The notes below the pieces were generated by a model. The model saw nothing but the letters and a program-made list of their open reading frames with translations, had not been told where the DNA came from and ran no database searches. Below, piece after piece: positions 29,024 through 36,879 of a stretch of 64,000 bases of DNA; the stretch's first letter is position 1; every line of letters begins with the position of its first letter. The stretch is from JBBIQS01 sp037442205. Its GTDB lineage: Bacteria > Myxococcota > Myxococcia > Myxococcales > UBA5297. The stretch lies in contig JBBIQS010000006.1 in assembly GCA_037442205.1 (NCBI GenBank), positions 87,132-151,131 on the forward strand, given 5' to 3'. Made by a program: the position numbers and the translations under genes.

Positions 29024-30166
29024 TCACGCCCCCTCGAGCGCCTGCTTGAGATCGTCGACCAGGTCCTGAGCGTCCTCGATGCCCACCGACAGGCGGATCA
29101 GCCCGTCGCTGATTCCGAGCTTGGCGCGGGCCTCGGGTGGGATCGAGGCGTGGGTCATGATCGCCGGGTGCTCGATCAGCGACTCGACGCCGCCCAGCGA
29201 CTCGGCGCAGGCGAAGATCTTCACCTTCTTCAGGAAGCTGCGCGCCGCGGGCAGCCCGCCCTTGATGACGAAGGTCATCATGCCGCCGAAGCCCTTCATC
29301 TGCTTGCGGGCCAGCGCGTGCTGAGGGTGCGACTCCAGGCCCGGCCAAGTCACCTTCTCGACCTTGGGGTGCTTGAGCAGGGCGTCGGCGATGGTGCGGG
29401 CGTTCTTCTCGTGGCGCTCCATCCGCACCCCGAGGGTCTTCACCCCGCGCATCACCAGGAAGCAGTCCATTGGGCCGGGGACCCCGCCCACCGCGTTCTG
29501 CAGGAAGTACATCCGCTCGGCCAGCGCGGCGTCGCTGGTGCAGCAGAAGCCGCCCACCACGTCCGAGTGGCCGTTCAGGTACTTGGTGGTCGAGTGCGTC
29601 ACCACGTCGATCCCCAGCTCCAGCGGACGTTGGAAGAACGGGGTCATGAAGGTGTTGTCGCAGATCGAGATCAGCTTGTGCTTCTTGGCGATCGCCGCCA
29701 CCTGCGCCAAATCGATGATCTTCAGCATCGGGTTGGTCGGGGTCTCGACCCACACCGCGCGGGTGCTGGGCTTGATCGCCGCCTCGAGGTTCTTGAGGTC
29801 GGTCAGGTCGACGAAGCTGAACTCCAGCCCCTGGCGCTTGAAGACCTTGTCGAACAGCCGGAAGGTCCCGCCGTAGACGTCGTCCGAGCAGACGATGTGG
29901 TCGCCGGCGTTGAACAGGTGCATCAGCATGTCGGTGGCCGCGCAGCCCGAGCCGAAGGCCAGCCCGAACCTGGCCCCCTCCAGCGCCGCCAGGCAGCCCT
30001 CCAGCGCAACGCGGGTGGGGTTCTTGGTGCGGCTGTACTCGTAGCCCTTGTGCTCCCCGGGGCCGGCCTGGACGTAGGTCGAGGTCTGGTAGACCGGGGT
30101 CATGATGGCGCCGGTGGTGGGGTCGGGCTCCTGCCCGGCGTGGATGGCGAGGGTGTCGAAGCGCAT
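29024..30166 (-). CDS. cystathionine gamma-synthase / gamma-lyase (PLP)
   Basis: A 380-residue Cys/Met-metabolism PLP enzyme. The PLP lysine is in 'THSTTKYLNGHSDVVGG', and the substrate-binding motif 'ESLGGVESLIEHPAIMTHAS' is typical of cystathionine gamma-synthase and gamma-lyase. The N-terminal 'YSRTKNPTR' contributes to the neighbouring active site in the tetramer. Sequence alone does not separate synthase (MetB, making cystathionine from an activated homoserine and cysteine) from lyase (making cysteine). The ATG at 30166 has GGAG five bases upstream and replaces a longer frame. TATGAT at 30197-30192 is a plausible -10 element with a weak -35. Confidence 0.92.
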   Translation of the reverse strand: MRFDTLAIHAGQEPDPTTGAIMTPVYQTSTYVQAGPGEHKGYEYSRTKNPTRVALEGCLAALEGARFGLAFGSGCAATDMLMHLFNAGDHIVCSDDVYGGTFRLFDKVFKRQGLEFSFVDLTDLKNLEAAIKPSTRAVWVETPTNPMLKIIDLAQVAAIAKKHKLISICDNTFMTPFFQRPLELGIDVVTHSTTKYLNGHSDVVGGFCCTSDAALAERMYFLQNAVGGVPGPMDCFLVMRGVKTLGVRMERHEKNARTIADALLKHPKVEKVTWPGLESHPQHALARKQMKGFGGMMTFVIKGGLPAARSFLKKVKIFACAESLGGVESLIEHPAIMTHASIPPEARAKLGISDGLIRLSVGIEDAQDLVDDLKQALEGA

Positions 30167-30191
30167 GGGGTCTCCGTCAAAAGGGGCGCGC

Positions 30192-30197
30192 ATCATA
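30192..30197 (-). promoter_or_regulatory. possible -10 element of the transsulfuration gene
   Basis: TATGAT on the minus strand, five of six matches to TATAAT, placed so that transcription would begin about 20 bases before the ATG at 30166. No good -35 hexamer lies 16-18 bases upstream. Confidence 0.35.
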
Positions 30198-30431
30198 CTC
30201 GCGCCGGCCGCCGTTGCGCACCGCCCTCCTCGCCCAACGCCCCTCCCCACCCGCTCCGCGGCGCCCGGGTGTCAAGCGCCGCGACGTCGGCGCAGGCACC
30301 GTCAAGCCGGTCCGGGCTGGACCAAAGCGGCTGTTTGGCCCTAGAAAGCGTACCCTTTTCGACATCCCCCAGGCCAGCTGCCAGGGGGACCGAGGCGCCC
30401 GAAGGCAGTCAAGGCGGGCGAAGAAAGACTC

Positions 30432-31346
30432 ATGAAGCTCGTGATCGAACGGGGCAAGACGGTCGAGTTCAGCCAGCTTGCCCCCTGGTCCATCGCCCTG
30501 GACGGCTACGTCCAGGGGCCGGCGTTCGACAACGACCGACACCGCTACTCGTTCGACCACCACAAGAACTGCATTCGGCTGATCACCACCGCCACCTGCG
30601 AGCAGGTGCGCGACGCCATCCTGCTGGGGCTCAACCCCGAGCGCTACACCGCCTACGTCAACGACGTGGACACCGACACCGCGCTGGCGATCTGGGCGCT
30701 GCGCAACCCGCAGCGGCTCAAGGAGCCGCGGATCGGCTACTTCATCAATGCCGCCGGGCTGCTCGACGCCCATGGCGGCGCCTACCCGCTGGTCAACGAG
30801 CGACGGCAGATCGAGTGGGTGGGCGAGCCGGAGACCGAGGCCCGCATCAGCGGCCGCTACGAGAAGCTGGACCAGGCCGGCCTCCACCGGCTGGTGGACG
30901 AGATCTGCGATCGCTTCGAGCGGCTGCTCGGCGGAGAGGCGCCCGGCGAAGACGAACTGCGCACGAGCGACGTCAAGGCGGAGTTCACCACCCTGCGCCA
31001 AGGCACCGGCTGGACCCTGGTCCAGGCCGCCGATCCACACGTGCTCTTCGACCTCTACGAGCAGGGCATCGAGCGGATCGTGACTTGCCGGCCGCAGAGC
31101 GACGGCAGCCGGGCCTACACCATCGCCCGCAAGAGCGACTTCGTGGACTGCTTCGACGTGCCGCGCATCCTGGCGGCGCTGGCCCAGGTCGAGCCGGGCT
31201 GGGGCGGGGGCAGCACCATCGGCGGCGCTCCGCGCAACCCCGACGGTTCACGCAGCCGGCTCACCCCGGAACAGGTCTTCGACATCGTCGAGAGGTCGGT
31301 GGTCGCCCAGCGCGCCGACGCCGAGGCCCTCGAGCGCGGCTGCTAG
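30432..31346 (+). CDS. unrecognised protein, possibly DHH-phosphoesterase-like
   Basis: A 304-residue soluble protein. I do not recognise it as a named family. Two features recall DHH/DHHA1 phosphoesterases: 'FDNDRHRYSFDHHKN' at about residues 33-47 contains a DHH triplet, with 'VNDVDTDTALAIWAL' about 35 residues later offering further acidic metal ligands; near the C-terminus 'GWGGGSTIGGAPRN' resembles the glycine-rich substrate loop of DHHA1. The order is right but spacing is unusual. The stop codon overlaps that of the convergent methyltransferase. The only ribosome-site candidate is GAAGAAAG. A nuclease or phosphatase role is a hypothesis. Confidence 0.7.
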   Translation: MKLVIERGKTVEFSQLAPWSIALDGYVQGPAFDNDRHRYSFDHHKNCIRLITTATCEQVRDAILLGLNPERYTAYVNDVDTDTALAIWALRNPQRLKEPRIGYFINAAGLLDAHGGAYPLVNERRQIEWVGEPETEARISGRYEKLDQAGLHRLVDEICDRFERLLGGEAPGEDELRTSDVKAEFTTLRQGTGWTLVQAADPHVLFDLYEQGIERIVTCRPQSDGSRAYTIARKSDFVDCFDVPRILAALAQVEPGWGGGSTIGGAPRNPDGSRSRLTPEQVFDIVERSVVAQRADAEALERGC

Positions 31347-32119
31347 CCCTTGCGGCCGGCGACGATGGCGATCCGCCGCTGCTTCAGGCGGAAGGTGTCG
31401 CCCTCCTCGGTCAGCCCGAGCGCGTCGCGCAGCTTCTGGCTCGACTGCCGGCACAGCCGGGCGATGGCTTCGACGTTTTCCGGAGGAGTGGCGGCCGTCT
31501 TCACCCACTCGGTGAGCAGCAGCCCTTCCTCCGGCTCCCGGAAGGCCTCGGCCGAGAGGACCTCCAGCCCGGCCTGGGCGAACAGCTCCTGCCAGCGCTG
31601 CAGCGTGTAGCTGCGCTGGTGCGTCGGATCATGGAGTCGCTCGAGCTGGTCGTTGAGAGCGTCGACCTCGGGTTCCTCCCAGCCGCACAGATCGGCGATG
31701 GCGACCTTGCCGCCGCTGCGGGCGACCCGGGCCATCTGCGCCACCGCCTGGCCGATGTCGGAGAAGTGGTGAGGCGCGATGCGCGAGACCACGGCGTCGA
31801 ACTGGCCGTCGGCGAAGGGCAGCTGCTCGGCGAAGCCGCGGCAAACCAGCACGTTGCCCACCTTCTTCTCGGCGGCAGTGAGCAGGGTCTGGCGGAGCAT
31901 CTCCGGCGCCGGATCGAGGGCGATCACGGTGCGGGCTCGCCGGGCGAAGGCCACGGTGGCATGGCCGCTGCCACAGGCGATGTCGAGGATGCGATCGCGC
32001 CCCCCTGGAGCGACCGCTTCAATGAGCGCGTCCAGCGAGCGGCCGGCGCGGTGGTGCGCAGAGACCGCGTAGTTGGCGGCGGTCTTGTCGAAGCGTTCGG
32101 CGGAACGGCGATCGACCAC
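31343..32119 (-). CDS. class I SAM-dependent methyltransferase
   Basis: A 258-residue methyltransferase of the UbiE/type-11 class. SAM motif I is 'ILDIACGSGHATVAFA', the motif II acidic residue lies in 'VIALDPAPEML', and 'FDAVVSRIAPHHFSD' is motif post-II. The GTG at 32119 is chosen because GAGG lies six bases upstream; an in-frame GTG at 32137 lacks one. The substrate is not predictable. The stop codon overlaps that of the convergent gene at 30432. The start is 26 bases after the stop of thiD on the same strand, so it may be the last gene of the thiE-GATase-thiD transcript. Confidence 0.88.
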   Translation of the reverse strand: MVDRRSAERFDKTAANYAVSAHHRAGRSLDALIEAVAPGGRDRILDIACGSGHATVAFARRARTVIALDPAPEMLRQTLLTAAEKKVGNVLVCRGFAEQLPFADGQFDAVVSRIAPHHFSDIGQAVAQMARVARSGGKVAIADLCGWEEPEVDALNDQLERLHDPTHQRSYTLQRWQELFAQAGLEVLSAEAFREPEEGLLLTEWVKTAATPPENVEAIARLCRQSSQKLRDALGLTEEGDTFRLKQRRIAIVAGRKG

Positions 32120-32144
32120 GGAAGCACCTCGTTTCACGACTGGT

Positions 32145-32876
32145 CTAGCCCTTCAAGTACTCACGCAGATATCCGACGGCGCGCTCGATCGCGGCTTCCA
32201 TCGGCAGCTTGGCGCCCAGGCCGGCGGCGATGGCCGAGGCGAGCCGGCAGCCAGTCCCGCGGCGGCTCTTCTTGATCCGCTCGCCCCGGAACCAGCGGGC
32301 TTCCCCGCCGCTCAGCAGCAGATCCGCAGGCGCGCCAGGCAGATGCCCGCCCTTGAGCAGCACGGCCTTGGCTCCCCGCAGCGCCAGCCGGCTGGCGGCC
32401 TCGTACATGAGCGCCTCGTCCCCGACCTGCATGCCGGTCAGGACGCTCACTTCGTCGAGATTGGGCGTCACCAGCTCCGCACGCTCGATGAGCGGCAAGA
32501 GGTCGTCCGGCTCGCCGTCGAAGAGGCGCCCGCCGCGCGAAGTCGACAGCACCGGATCGAGCACCACCGGTACCTTCTTCAGCGGCCCGTCGAGCAGCCC
32601 CAGCAGCGCCGAGGCCACTTGGCGCGAGCCGAGCATTCCCAGCTTCACCGCGGCGATGGGCCCGTCCTCGAGCGCGCCCTCGGCCTGGGCGCGGATCGCC
32701 TCGGCGCTCACCGGCTCGGCCCGCACCAGCCGCTTCTCCGACTGGGCGACGACGGCGCTGGCGCAGAGAACCGGCTCGCCGCCCATCGCCCGGATCGCCT
32801 CGCCGTCGGCCAGCAGCCCGGCTCGCCCGGAGGGATCCAGCCCGGCAAAGACCAGGATTCTCGGCGCCTTCTTCAT
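32145..32876 (-). CDS. thiD: hydroxymethylpyrimidine(-phosphate) kinase ThiD-like
   Basis: A 243-residue ribokinase-like kinase that phosphorylates HMP or HMP-phosphate for thiamine synthesis. The N-terminal 'FAGLDPSGRAGLLAD' is the ThiD substrate loop, 'PNLDEVSVLTG' is the family strand, and 'RRGTGCRLASAIAAGLG' carries the anion hole and the conserved Cys. The usual 'TAQN' loop is altered ('ASAVVAQSEKRLV'), so substrate preference may differ. The ATG overlaps the stop of the upstream GATase by four bases (ATGA), with GGAGG before it. Third gene of the thiE-GATase-thiD run. Confidence 0.88.
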   Translation of the reverse strand: MKKAPRILVFAGLDPSGRAGLLADGEAIRAMGGEPVLCASAVVAQSEKRLVRAEPVSAEAIRAQAEGALEDGPIAAVKLGMLGSRQVASALLGLLDGPLKKVPVVLDPVLSTSRGGRLFDGEPDDLLPLIERAELVTPNLDEVSVLTGMQVGDEALMYEAASRLALRGAKAVLLKGGHLPGAPADLLLSGGEARWFRGERIKKSRRGTGCRLASAIAAGLGAKLPMEAAIERAVGYLREYLKG

Positions 32877-33610
32877 CGCCCCTCCCGCGCGGCGCCGACG
32901 AAGCCCCGGTAGATCTCCAGCTGCCACGGCAGGTTCTCGACCAATGTTTCGGGGTGCCACTGCACGCCGACCACGAAGCGGTGCCCGGGCGCCTCCAGCG
33001 CCTCCACCAGGCCGTCGGGCGCCACCGCGCTGGCCACCAGCTGCTCTCCCAGCCGGCGCACCGCCTGGTGATGGGTCGAGTTGACCGGACGCTCCCCTTC
33101 CCCGATGGCATTGGCGAGCAGCGTCCCGGCCTTCACCTGCACCGCGTGCGAGGGCTGGCGCTTGTCGATCTTCTGCTCGTGCCCGAGCGCTTGCGGGTAC
33201 TCGGACTTGAGGTCCTGCCAGAGCGAGCCGCCGAAGTGGACGTTGAGCAGTTGCATCCCGCCGCAGACGCCGAGGATGGGCAGTCCGCGCCCCAGAGCCA
33301 GCCGGATCATCGCCCGCTCGAAGCGGCTGCGCTCGGGCTTCAAGGCCCCGCAGCCCGCGCGCACCTCCTCGCCGTACTCCGCCGGCGGGACGTCGAAGGC
33401 GCCGCCGGTCACCAGCAACCCGTCGAGGCGCCCAAGGTAGTCCCCGAGCACCTGCGGGTCATCGCTGTAGGGCAGCACCAGCGGCAGGCCCCCGGCCCCG
33501 AGCACGGCCTGGGCGTACGGCACGGCGAGGTCATAGCGCGGGAACGCCCGATCCGCCGGTTGGGACCAGTCCGGGGTGATGCCGATCGCGGGTCTCTTGG
33601 GCTGAGTCAT
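32873..33610 (-). CDS. class I glutamine amidotransferase, PuuD-like gamma-glutamyl hydrolase
   Basis: A 245-residue peptidase C26 enzyme. The nucleophile Cys is in 'LGVCGGMQLLNV', the catalytic His-Pro-Glu in 'GVQWHPETL', and 'STHHQAVRRLG' is typical of gamma-glutamyl-GABA hydrolases (PuuD). It would cleave a gamma-glutamyl amide. It overlaps thiE upstream and thiD downstream by four bases each (ATGA), so it is translated together with thiamine genes. This placement suggests a role in thiamine or pyrimidine salvage, or a protective gamma-glutamyl adduct, rather than putrescine breakdown; that is inference. Confidence 0.9.
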   Translation of the reverse strand: MTQPKRPAIGITPDWSQPADRAFPRYDLAVPYAQAVLGAGGLPLVLPYSDDPQVLGDYLGRLDGLLVTGGAFDVPPAEYGEEVRAGCGALKPERSRFERAMIRLALGRGLPILGVCGGMQLLNVHFGGSLWQDLKSEYPQALGHEQKIDKRQPSHAVQVKAGTLLANAIGEGERPVNSTHHQAVRRLGEQLVASAVAPDGLVEALEAPGHRFVVGVQWHPETLVENLPWQLEIYRGFVGAAREGR

Positions 33611-34251
33611 CGGCTCTCCGTTGCCCTCTCGAATTCCCGGGCGATCGCCCGGGCTTGCGCCACCGGGTCGGCGGCGAGCAGCACGTCCGAGACCACCGCG
33701 GCGGCGCTGGCGCCCGCCCTGGCCACCGAGGCCGCGTTCTCCAACCCGATGCCGGCGATGGCCACCACCGGGATCGGGCTGCCGCGGGCCACCCGCGCCA
33801 GCATCTCCAGCCCGCGGACTTCCGCCGACACCTTCTTGGTCGAGGTGGCGAACACCGGGCCGAAGCCGACGTAGTCCGCCCCCTCCTCGGCCGCCCGGCG
33901 GGCCTCCTCCAGCGTGCGCACCGTGGCCCCGACGATCCGATCCGGCCCGACGAGCTTGCGAACCAGGGCCACCGGCAGATCCTCGTCGCCGACGTGGACC
34001 CCGTCGGCCTCGGCAGCCAGCACGACGTCCGGGCGGTCGTTGACCAGCACCAGGGCCCTGCCCGAGCACAATGCCATCGCCTGGCGCGCCTCCTCGAGCA
34101 GCAGCCGGGCCGGGGCCGACTTCATCCGCACCTGGATCACCGGCGAGCCGCCCTCGAGGAACCAGCGCACCTTCTCCGCCAGCGGCACCTCGGGGCGCAC
34201 CCCGGCGTCGGCGATGCCGTACAGCCCGCGAATTCGCTGCCGTGGGGTCAT
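33607..34251 (-). CDS. thiE: thiamine-phosphate synthase ThiE
   Basis: A 214-residue TIM-barrel enzyme that joins HMP-pyrophosphate and thiazole phosphate. Visible motifs: 'GSPVIQVRMKS', 'LVNDRPDVVLAAEADGVHVG' and 'EDLP', 'ADYVGFGPVFATSTKK' (phosphate-binding loop), and 'VVAIAGIGLENAASV'. The ATG at 34251 is used; an upstream in-frame ATG at 34287 would add an Arg-rich leader. It is the first gene of an overlapping thiE-GATase-thiD operon. No TPP riboswitch (no CTGAGA core) is seen in the 136-base upstream gap. Confidence 0.92.
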   Translation of the reverse strand: MTPRQRIRGLYGIADAGVRPEVPLAEKVRWFLEGGSPVIQVRMKSAPARLLLEEARQAMALCSGRALVLVNDRPDVVLAAEADGVHVGDEDLPVALVRKLVGPDRIVGATVRTLEEARRAAEEGADYVGFGPVFATSTKKVSAEVRGLEMLARVARGSPIPVVAIAGIGLENAASVARAGASAAAVVSDVLLAADPVAQARAIAREFERATESR

Positions 34252-34308
34252 GGGCGACCGTTTACCGGGTATGCGCCTGCCGGGCAAGGACGACCGGGAA
34301 TCGCAGGT

Positions 34309-34338
34309 TTGACAGGCGGTTTGGGCGACTCATATATA
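34309..34338 (+). promoter_or_regulatory. strong consensus promoter
   Basis: TTGACA (34309-34314), an 18-base spacer, then TATATA (34333-34338) embedded in TATATAT. It is the closest match to a housekeeping sigma-70 promoter before any protein gene in the window. Transcription should begin near 34346, about 42 bases before the small gene at 34388. Confidence 0.75.
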
Positions 34339-34387
34339 TCCGCGCTCCGCCTTCCCAAAGGCGGCCCCGACTCTCAAGGACCAGACC

Positions 34388-34585
34388 ATGGCTGACACCA
34401 CCGACACCCGCCTCCTCGACAAGCGCACCGTGCAGCGGACCATCAAGAAGGGCCTGCTTGGAGAGAAGGACTACGAGCGCCACCTCAAGGGCCTGCCTGA
34501 CCTGGCGGATCAGGCCGCCACCATCGAGGCGACCATCGAGCCGGCGCACGTCGGCCAGGGTGGCAGCCACCCCGACGAGGATTGA
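34388..34585 (+). CDS. small conserved charged protein
   Basis: A 65-residue soluble protein, MADTTDTRLLDKRTVQRTIK at its N-terminus, then 'KGLLGEKDYERHLKGLPDL'. It is helical and mixed-charge, with an acidic, His-containing end. AAGGA lies seven bases upstream of the ATG. I recall similar short proteins in myxobacteria, of unknown function. A near-consensus promoter drives it, so it is probably abundant. The htrA-like gene starts 85 bases downstream and may share the transcript. Confidence 0.75.
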   Translation: MADTTDTRLLDKRTVQRTIKKGLLGEKDYERHLKGLPDLADQAATIEATIEPAHVGQGGSHPDED

Positions 34586-34670
34586 TCGGTTCCCGGGCTC
34601 TCCCCGGGCCTCGGCTCCTTTTGACCGCGGCGGCGAGCTTCGCGCGCGCCCCGCACGTTGGAGGTCTCCC

Positions 34671-36002
34671 GTGAGCTCCTGGCGAGCGAGGTGCGCCCTG
34701 GCCGTCTGCTGCTGGCTGTGGGCCAGCGCGGCCTACGCCGGCCCCGCCGAGCGGCGCACGCCGGTGGTGATCGCCGCCGAGAAGGTCAAGGCCGCGGTCG
34801 TCAACATCTCGAGCGAAGTCCTGGTCAGCCGCCGGGCCTCCGGCGATCCAGCCGAGCGCTTCTTCCAGCAGTTCTTCGAGGGCGGCCGGCGCGGCGGCGA
34901 GCGGCGCTTCGTGCAGAACTCGCTCGGCTCGGGGGTGATCATCGACCCGCGCGGCTACGTGGTGACCAACTACCACGTCATCGCCCGCGGCTCGCGGGTG
35001 CGGGTCGGGATGAGCGACGGCCGCGACCTGCTGGCCCGGGTGGTGGGCACCGATCCCTCCAGCGACCTGGCGGTGCTGGAGGTCAAGTCCGACAGCCCGC
35101 TGCCCTTCGCCCCGCTGTTCCAGGGCGAGCCGATGATCGGAGAGACCGCCATCGCCATCGGCAACCCGTTCGGCCTGTCGCACACCGTCACCGCCGGCGT
35201 GGTCTCGGCGCTGCACCGCCAGCTCAAGACCGACGAGGTCAGCTACTACGACATCATCCAGACCGACGCCTCGATCAACCCCGGCAACAGCGGCGGCCCG
35301 CTGCTCAACGTCGACGGCGAGGTGATCGGCATCAACAGCGCCATCTACGGCGGCGATGCCAAGGGGATCGGCTTCGCCATACCCGCCGACCGGGTGCGGG
35401 CCATCGCCGCCTCGATCATCAAGTTCGGCGAGGTACGCGAGGTGTGGCTGGGGCTGTCGGTGGCCAACTCCGGCGAGGAGGAGCACCACCGGGTGCTGGT
35501 GGTCGACGTCGATCCCGCGGGGCCGGCGGCGCGCGGCGGGCTGCTGACCAACCTGGCGGTGAGCGCGGTCAACGGCGCCCCGGTGGCCGACGCCGACGAG
35601 CTGCGCTACCGGCTGCACGGAGTGCCGCTGGGCGAGAGCGTCAAGCTGGAGCTGCTGCGCCCGGAGGGCACTCCCTTCACCGCCGAGCTCAAGGCCGAGG
35701 AGTTCCCGCTCGCCCGCGCCGAGTCGCTGCTGGCCCGGGCCACCGGGGTGCAGCTGGCCGAGTCCCGGGCCCGCACCGCCTTCGGCTCGGTCAGGGTGCT
35801 GGCGGTCAAGTCGGTGCGCCGCGGCTCGCCGGCGGCCCGGGTCGGCCTGCAGCCCGAGGACCTGGTGGTGGCGGTCAACAGCGTCGAGGTCGACTCGCTG
35901 GAGCAGCTGCGCCAGGAGATCCGGCGCGCCCACGCCAGCGGCCGCATCAGTCTGCTCGTCCAGCGCGGCATGGCGCTGGAGCAGGTGGCGTTCCAACTCT
36001 AG
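34671..36002 (+). CDS. HtrA/DegP-type periplasmic serine protease with two PDZ domains
   Basis: A 443-residue secreted protease/chaperone that handles misfolded envelope proteins. The start is a GTG with GGAGG seven bases upstream. Residues 1-23 are a signal peptide. The trypsin-like domain (about 35-240) has the full triad: His in 'VVTNYHVI', Asp in 'DPSSDLAVLE', Ser in 'NPGNSGGPLL'. Two PDZ domains follow, at about 250-335 and 350-440 ('VRRGSPAARVGLQPEDLVV'). The next gene, a DUF1844 protein, starts 16 bases after the stop, so they are probably co-transcribed. Confidence 0.93.
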   Translation: MSSWRARCALAVCCWLWASAAYAGPAERRTPVVIAAEKVKAAVVNISSEVLVSRRASGDPAERFFQQFFEGGRRGGERRFVQNSLGSGVIIDPRGYVVTNYHVIARGSRVRVGMSDGRDLLARVVGTDPSSDLAVLEVKSDSPLPFAPLFQGEPMIGETAIAIGNPFGLSHTVTAGVVSALHRQLKTDEVSYYDIIQTDASINPGNSGGPLLNVDGEVIGINSAIYGGDAKGIGFAIPADRVRAIAASIIKFGEVREVWLGLSVANSGEEEHHRVLVVDVDPAGPAARGGLLTNLAVSAVNGAPVADADELRYRLHGVPLGESVKLELLRPEGTPFTAELKAEEFPLARAESLLARATGVQLAESRARTAFGSVRVLAVKSVRRGSPAARVGLQPEDLVVAVNSVEVDSLEQLRQEIRRAHASGRISLLVQRGMALEQVAFQL

Positions 36003-36018
36003 CCAAGCGAGGCAAGCG

Positions 36019-36417
36019 ATGGCCGAGGAGAAGAAGGAAGGATTCAAGGTCACCGACACCCGGGCCAGCGCCCAGCCCCAGCCGCCCCAGGCCTCCGAGC
36101 CGAAGCAGGAGGAGCCCAAGACGGTCGAGGGGCCGGGCTGGGAGATGCACGAGGAGAAGGCCGAGGCGGCGCTGCCGAAGATGGACTTCACCACCTTCTG
36201 CCTGTCGCTGGCCTCCTCGGCCATGATGCACCTGGGGCTGGTCCCCTACCCCGAGACCGGCAAGGCCGAGAAGCAGCTGCCGCTGGCCAAGCAGACCATC
36301 GACATCCTGGCCATGCTCGAGGAGAAGACCCGCGGCAACCTCTCCCCCGAGGAGGCCACGCTCTTGGGCGCGGTGCTCTACGACCTGCGGATGCGCTACG
36401 TCGAGCTCCAGCGCTGA
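36019..36417 (+). CDS. DUF1844 domain protein
   Basis: A 132-residue protein. Residues 1-50 are a charged, Gln/Pro/Glu-rich disordered region. Residues about 55-130 match DUF1844 ('MDFTTFCLSLASSAMMHLGL', 'AKQTIDILAMLEEKTRGNLS', 'EEATLLGAVLYDLRMRYVEL'). DUF1844 proteins are widespread in Deltaproteobacteria, small and without known function. Located between the htrA-like gene and lpxC; a probable terminator follows. Confidence 0.88.
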   Translation: MAEEKKEGFKVTDTRASAQPQPPQASEPKQEEPKTVEGPGWEMHEEKAEAALPKMDFTTFCLSLASSAMMHLGLVPYPETGKAEKQLPLAKQTIDILAMLEEKTRGNLSPEEATLLGAVLYDLRMRYVELQR

Positions 36418-36423
36418 CCCCGC

Positions 36424-36477
36424 CCAGCGCCCGCCGGGCGCCGCCCCCCCGAAGGAGGCCGCCGGGCGCCGGTTTTC
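36424..36477 (+). terminator. probable terminator after DUF1844 gene
   Basis: Two GC-rich arms containing GCGCCCG and CGGGCGC around a purine-rich loop (GAAGGAGG) are followed by GGTTTTCCCC. The pairing is imperfect, and alternative shorter hairpins are possible. Confidence 0.5.
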
Positions 36478-36879
36478 CCCTGTCATTCTTTCCGCTTGCC
36501 CACACTTGACTCGCTGAGTTAGCTTCCGGCCTTCAGGCGAACGGGCAGGCGCCAGGACGTTGTCTTTCTGGCGCCGCAAGTGCCCCTCTCGCCTCGGGAA
36601 AGTGCCCCCGGCCGCCCCAAGGCGACGCAGTGCACCATCTGACATCGGTGTCGCACCCGGGGCCGGGCTCCGGGAAATCTGAGGGCGGTCGTCGGGCAGG
36701 CCGGCTGCCCTGCCCTCGGAAAGAGCAGCGAGAACGCAGGGTTGGCCGGGGAAGGGTCGTTCGGCAGCACCGCGCCCAGCTGGTATGGGCATTGCCTCTG
36801 CTGCGGCGCGGCATCTCTAGGTCCTCGCGCGGCGCCTCCACGGCCCAAGGACCGAACTTTTCGAAGGAGCCTCGAGGGA
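36478..36879 (+). other. gene-free 400-base leader region before lpxC
   Basis: No convincing coding frame was found here; the open frames lack protein-like composition. Two strong inverted repeats are visible: GGCGCCAG/CTGGCGCC at 36548-36575 with an inner GAC/GTC pairing, and GGGCAG/CTGCCC at 36694-36710. A lone TTGACT at 36506 lacks a convincing -10. The region may be a long structured leader of lpxC or hold a small RNA gene; nothing matches RNase P or tmRNA core sequences. Confidence 0.4.

Noticed and set aside
34252..34387. TPP riboswitch upstream of thiE
   Set aside because: Neither the CTGAGA core nor the second conserved loop was found on the minus strand of this gap.
36506..36534. 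Promoter with TTGACT before lpxC
   Set aside because: No acceptable -10 box at 16-18 bases downstream.
36478..36879. RNase P RNA, tmRNA or 6S RNA in the lpxC leader
   Set aside because: Segments such as CCGGGCTCCGGGAAA recall RNase P, but the other conserved RNase P cores are missing and the order is wrong; no tmRNA tag frame is seen.
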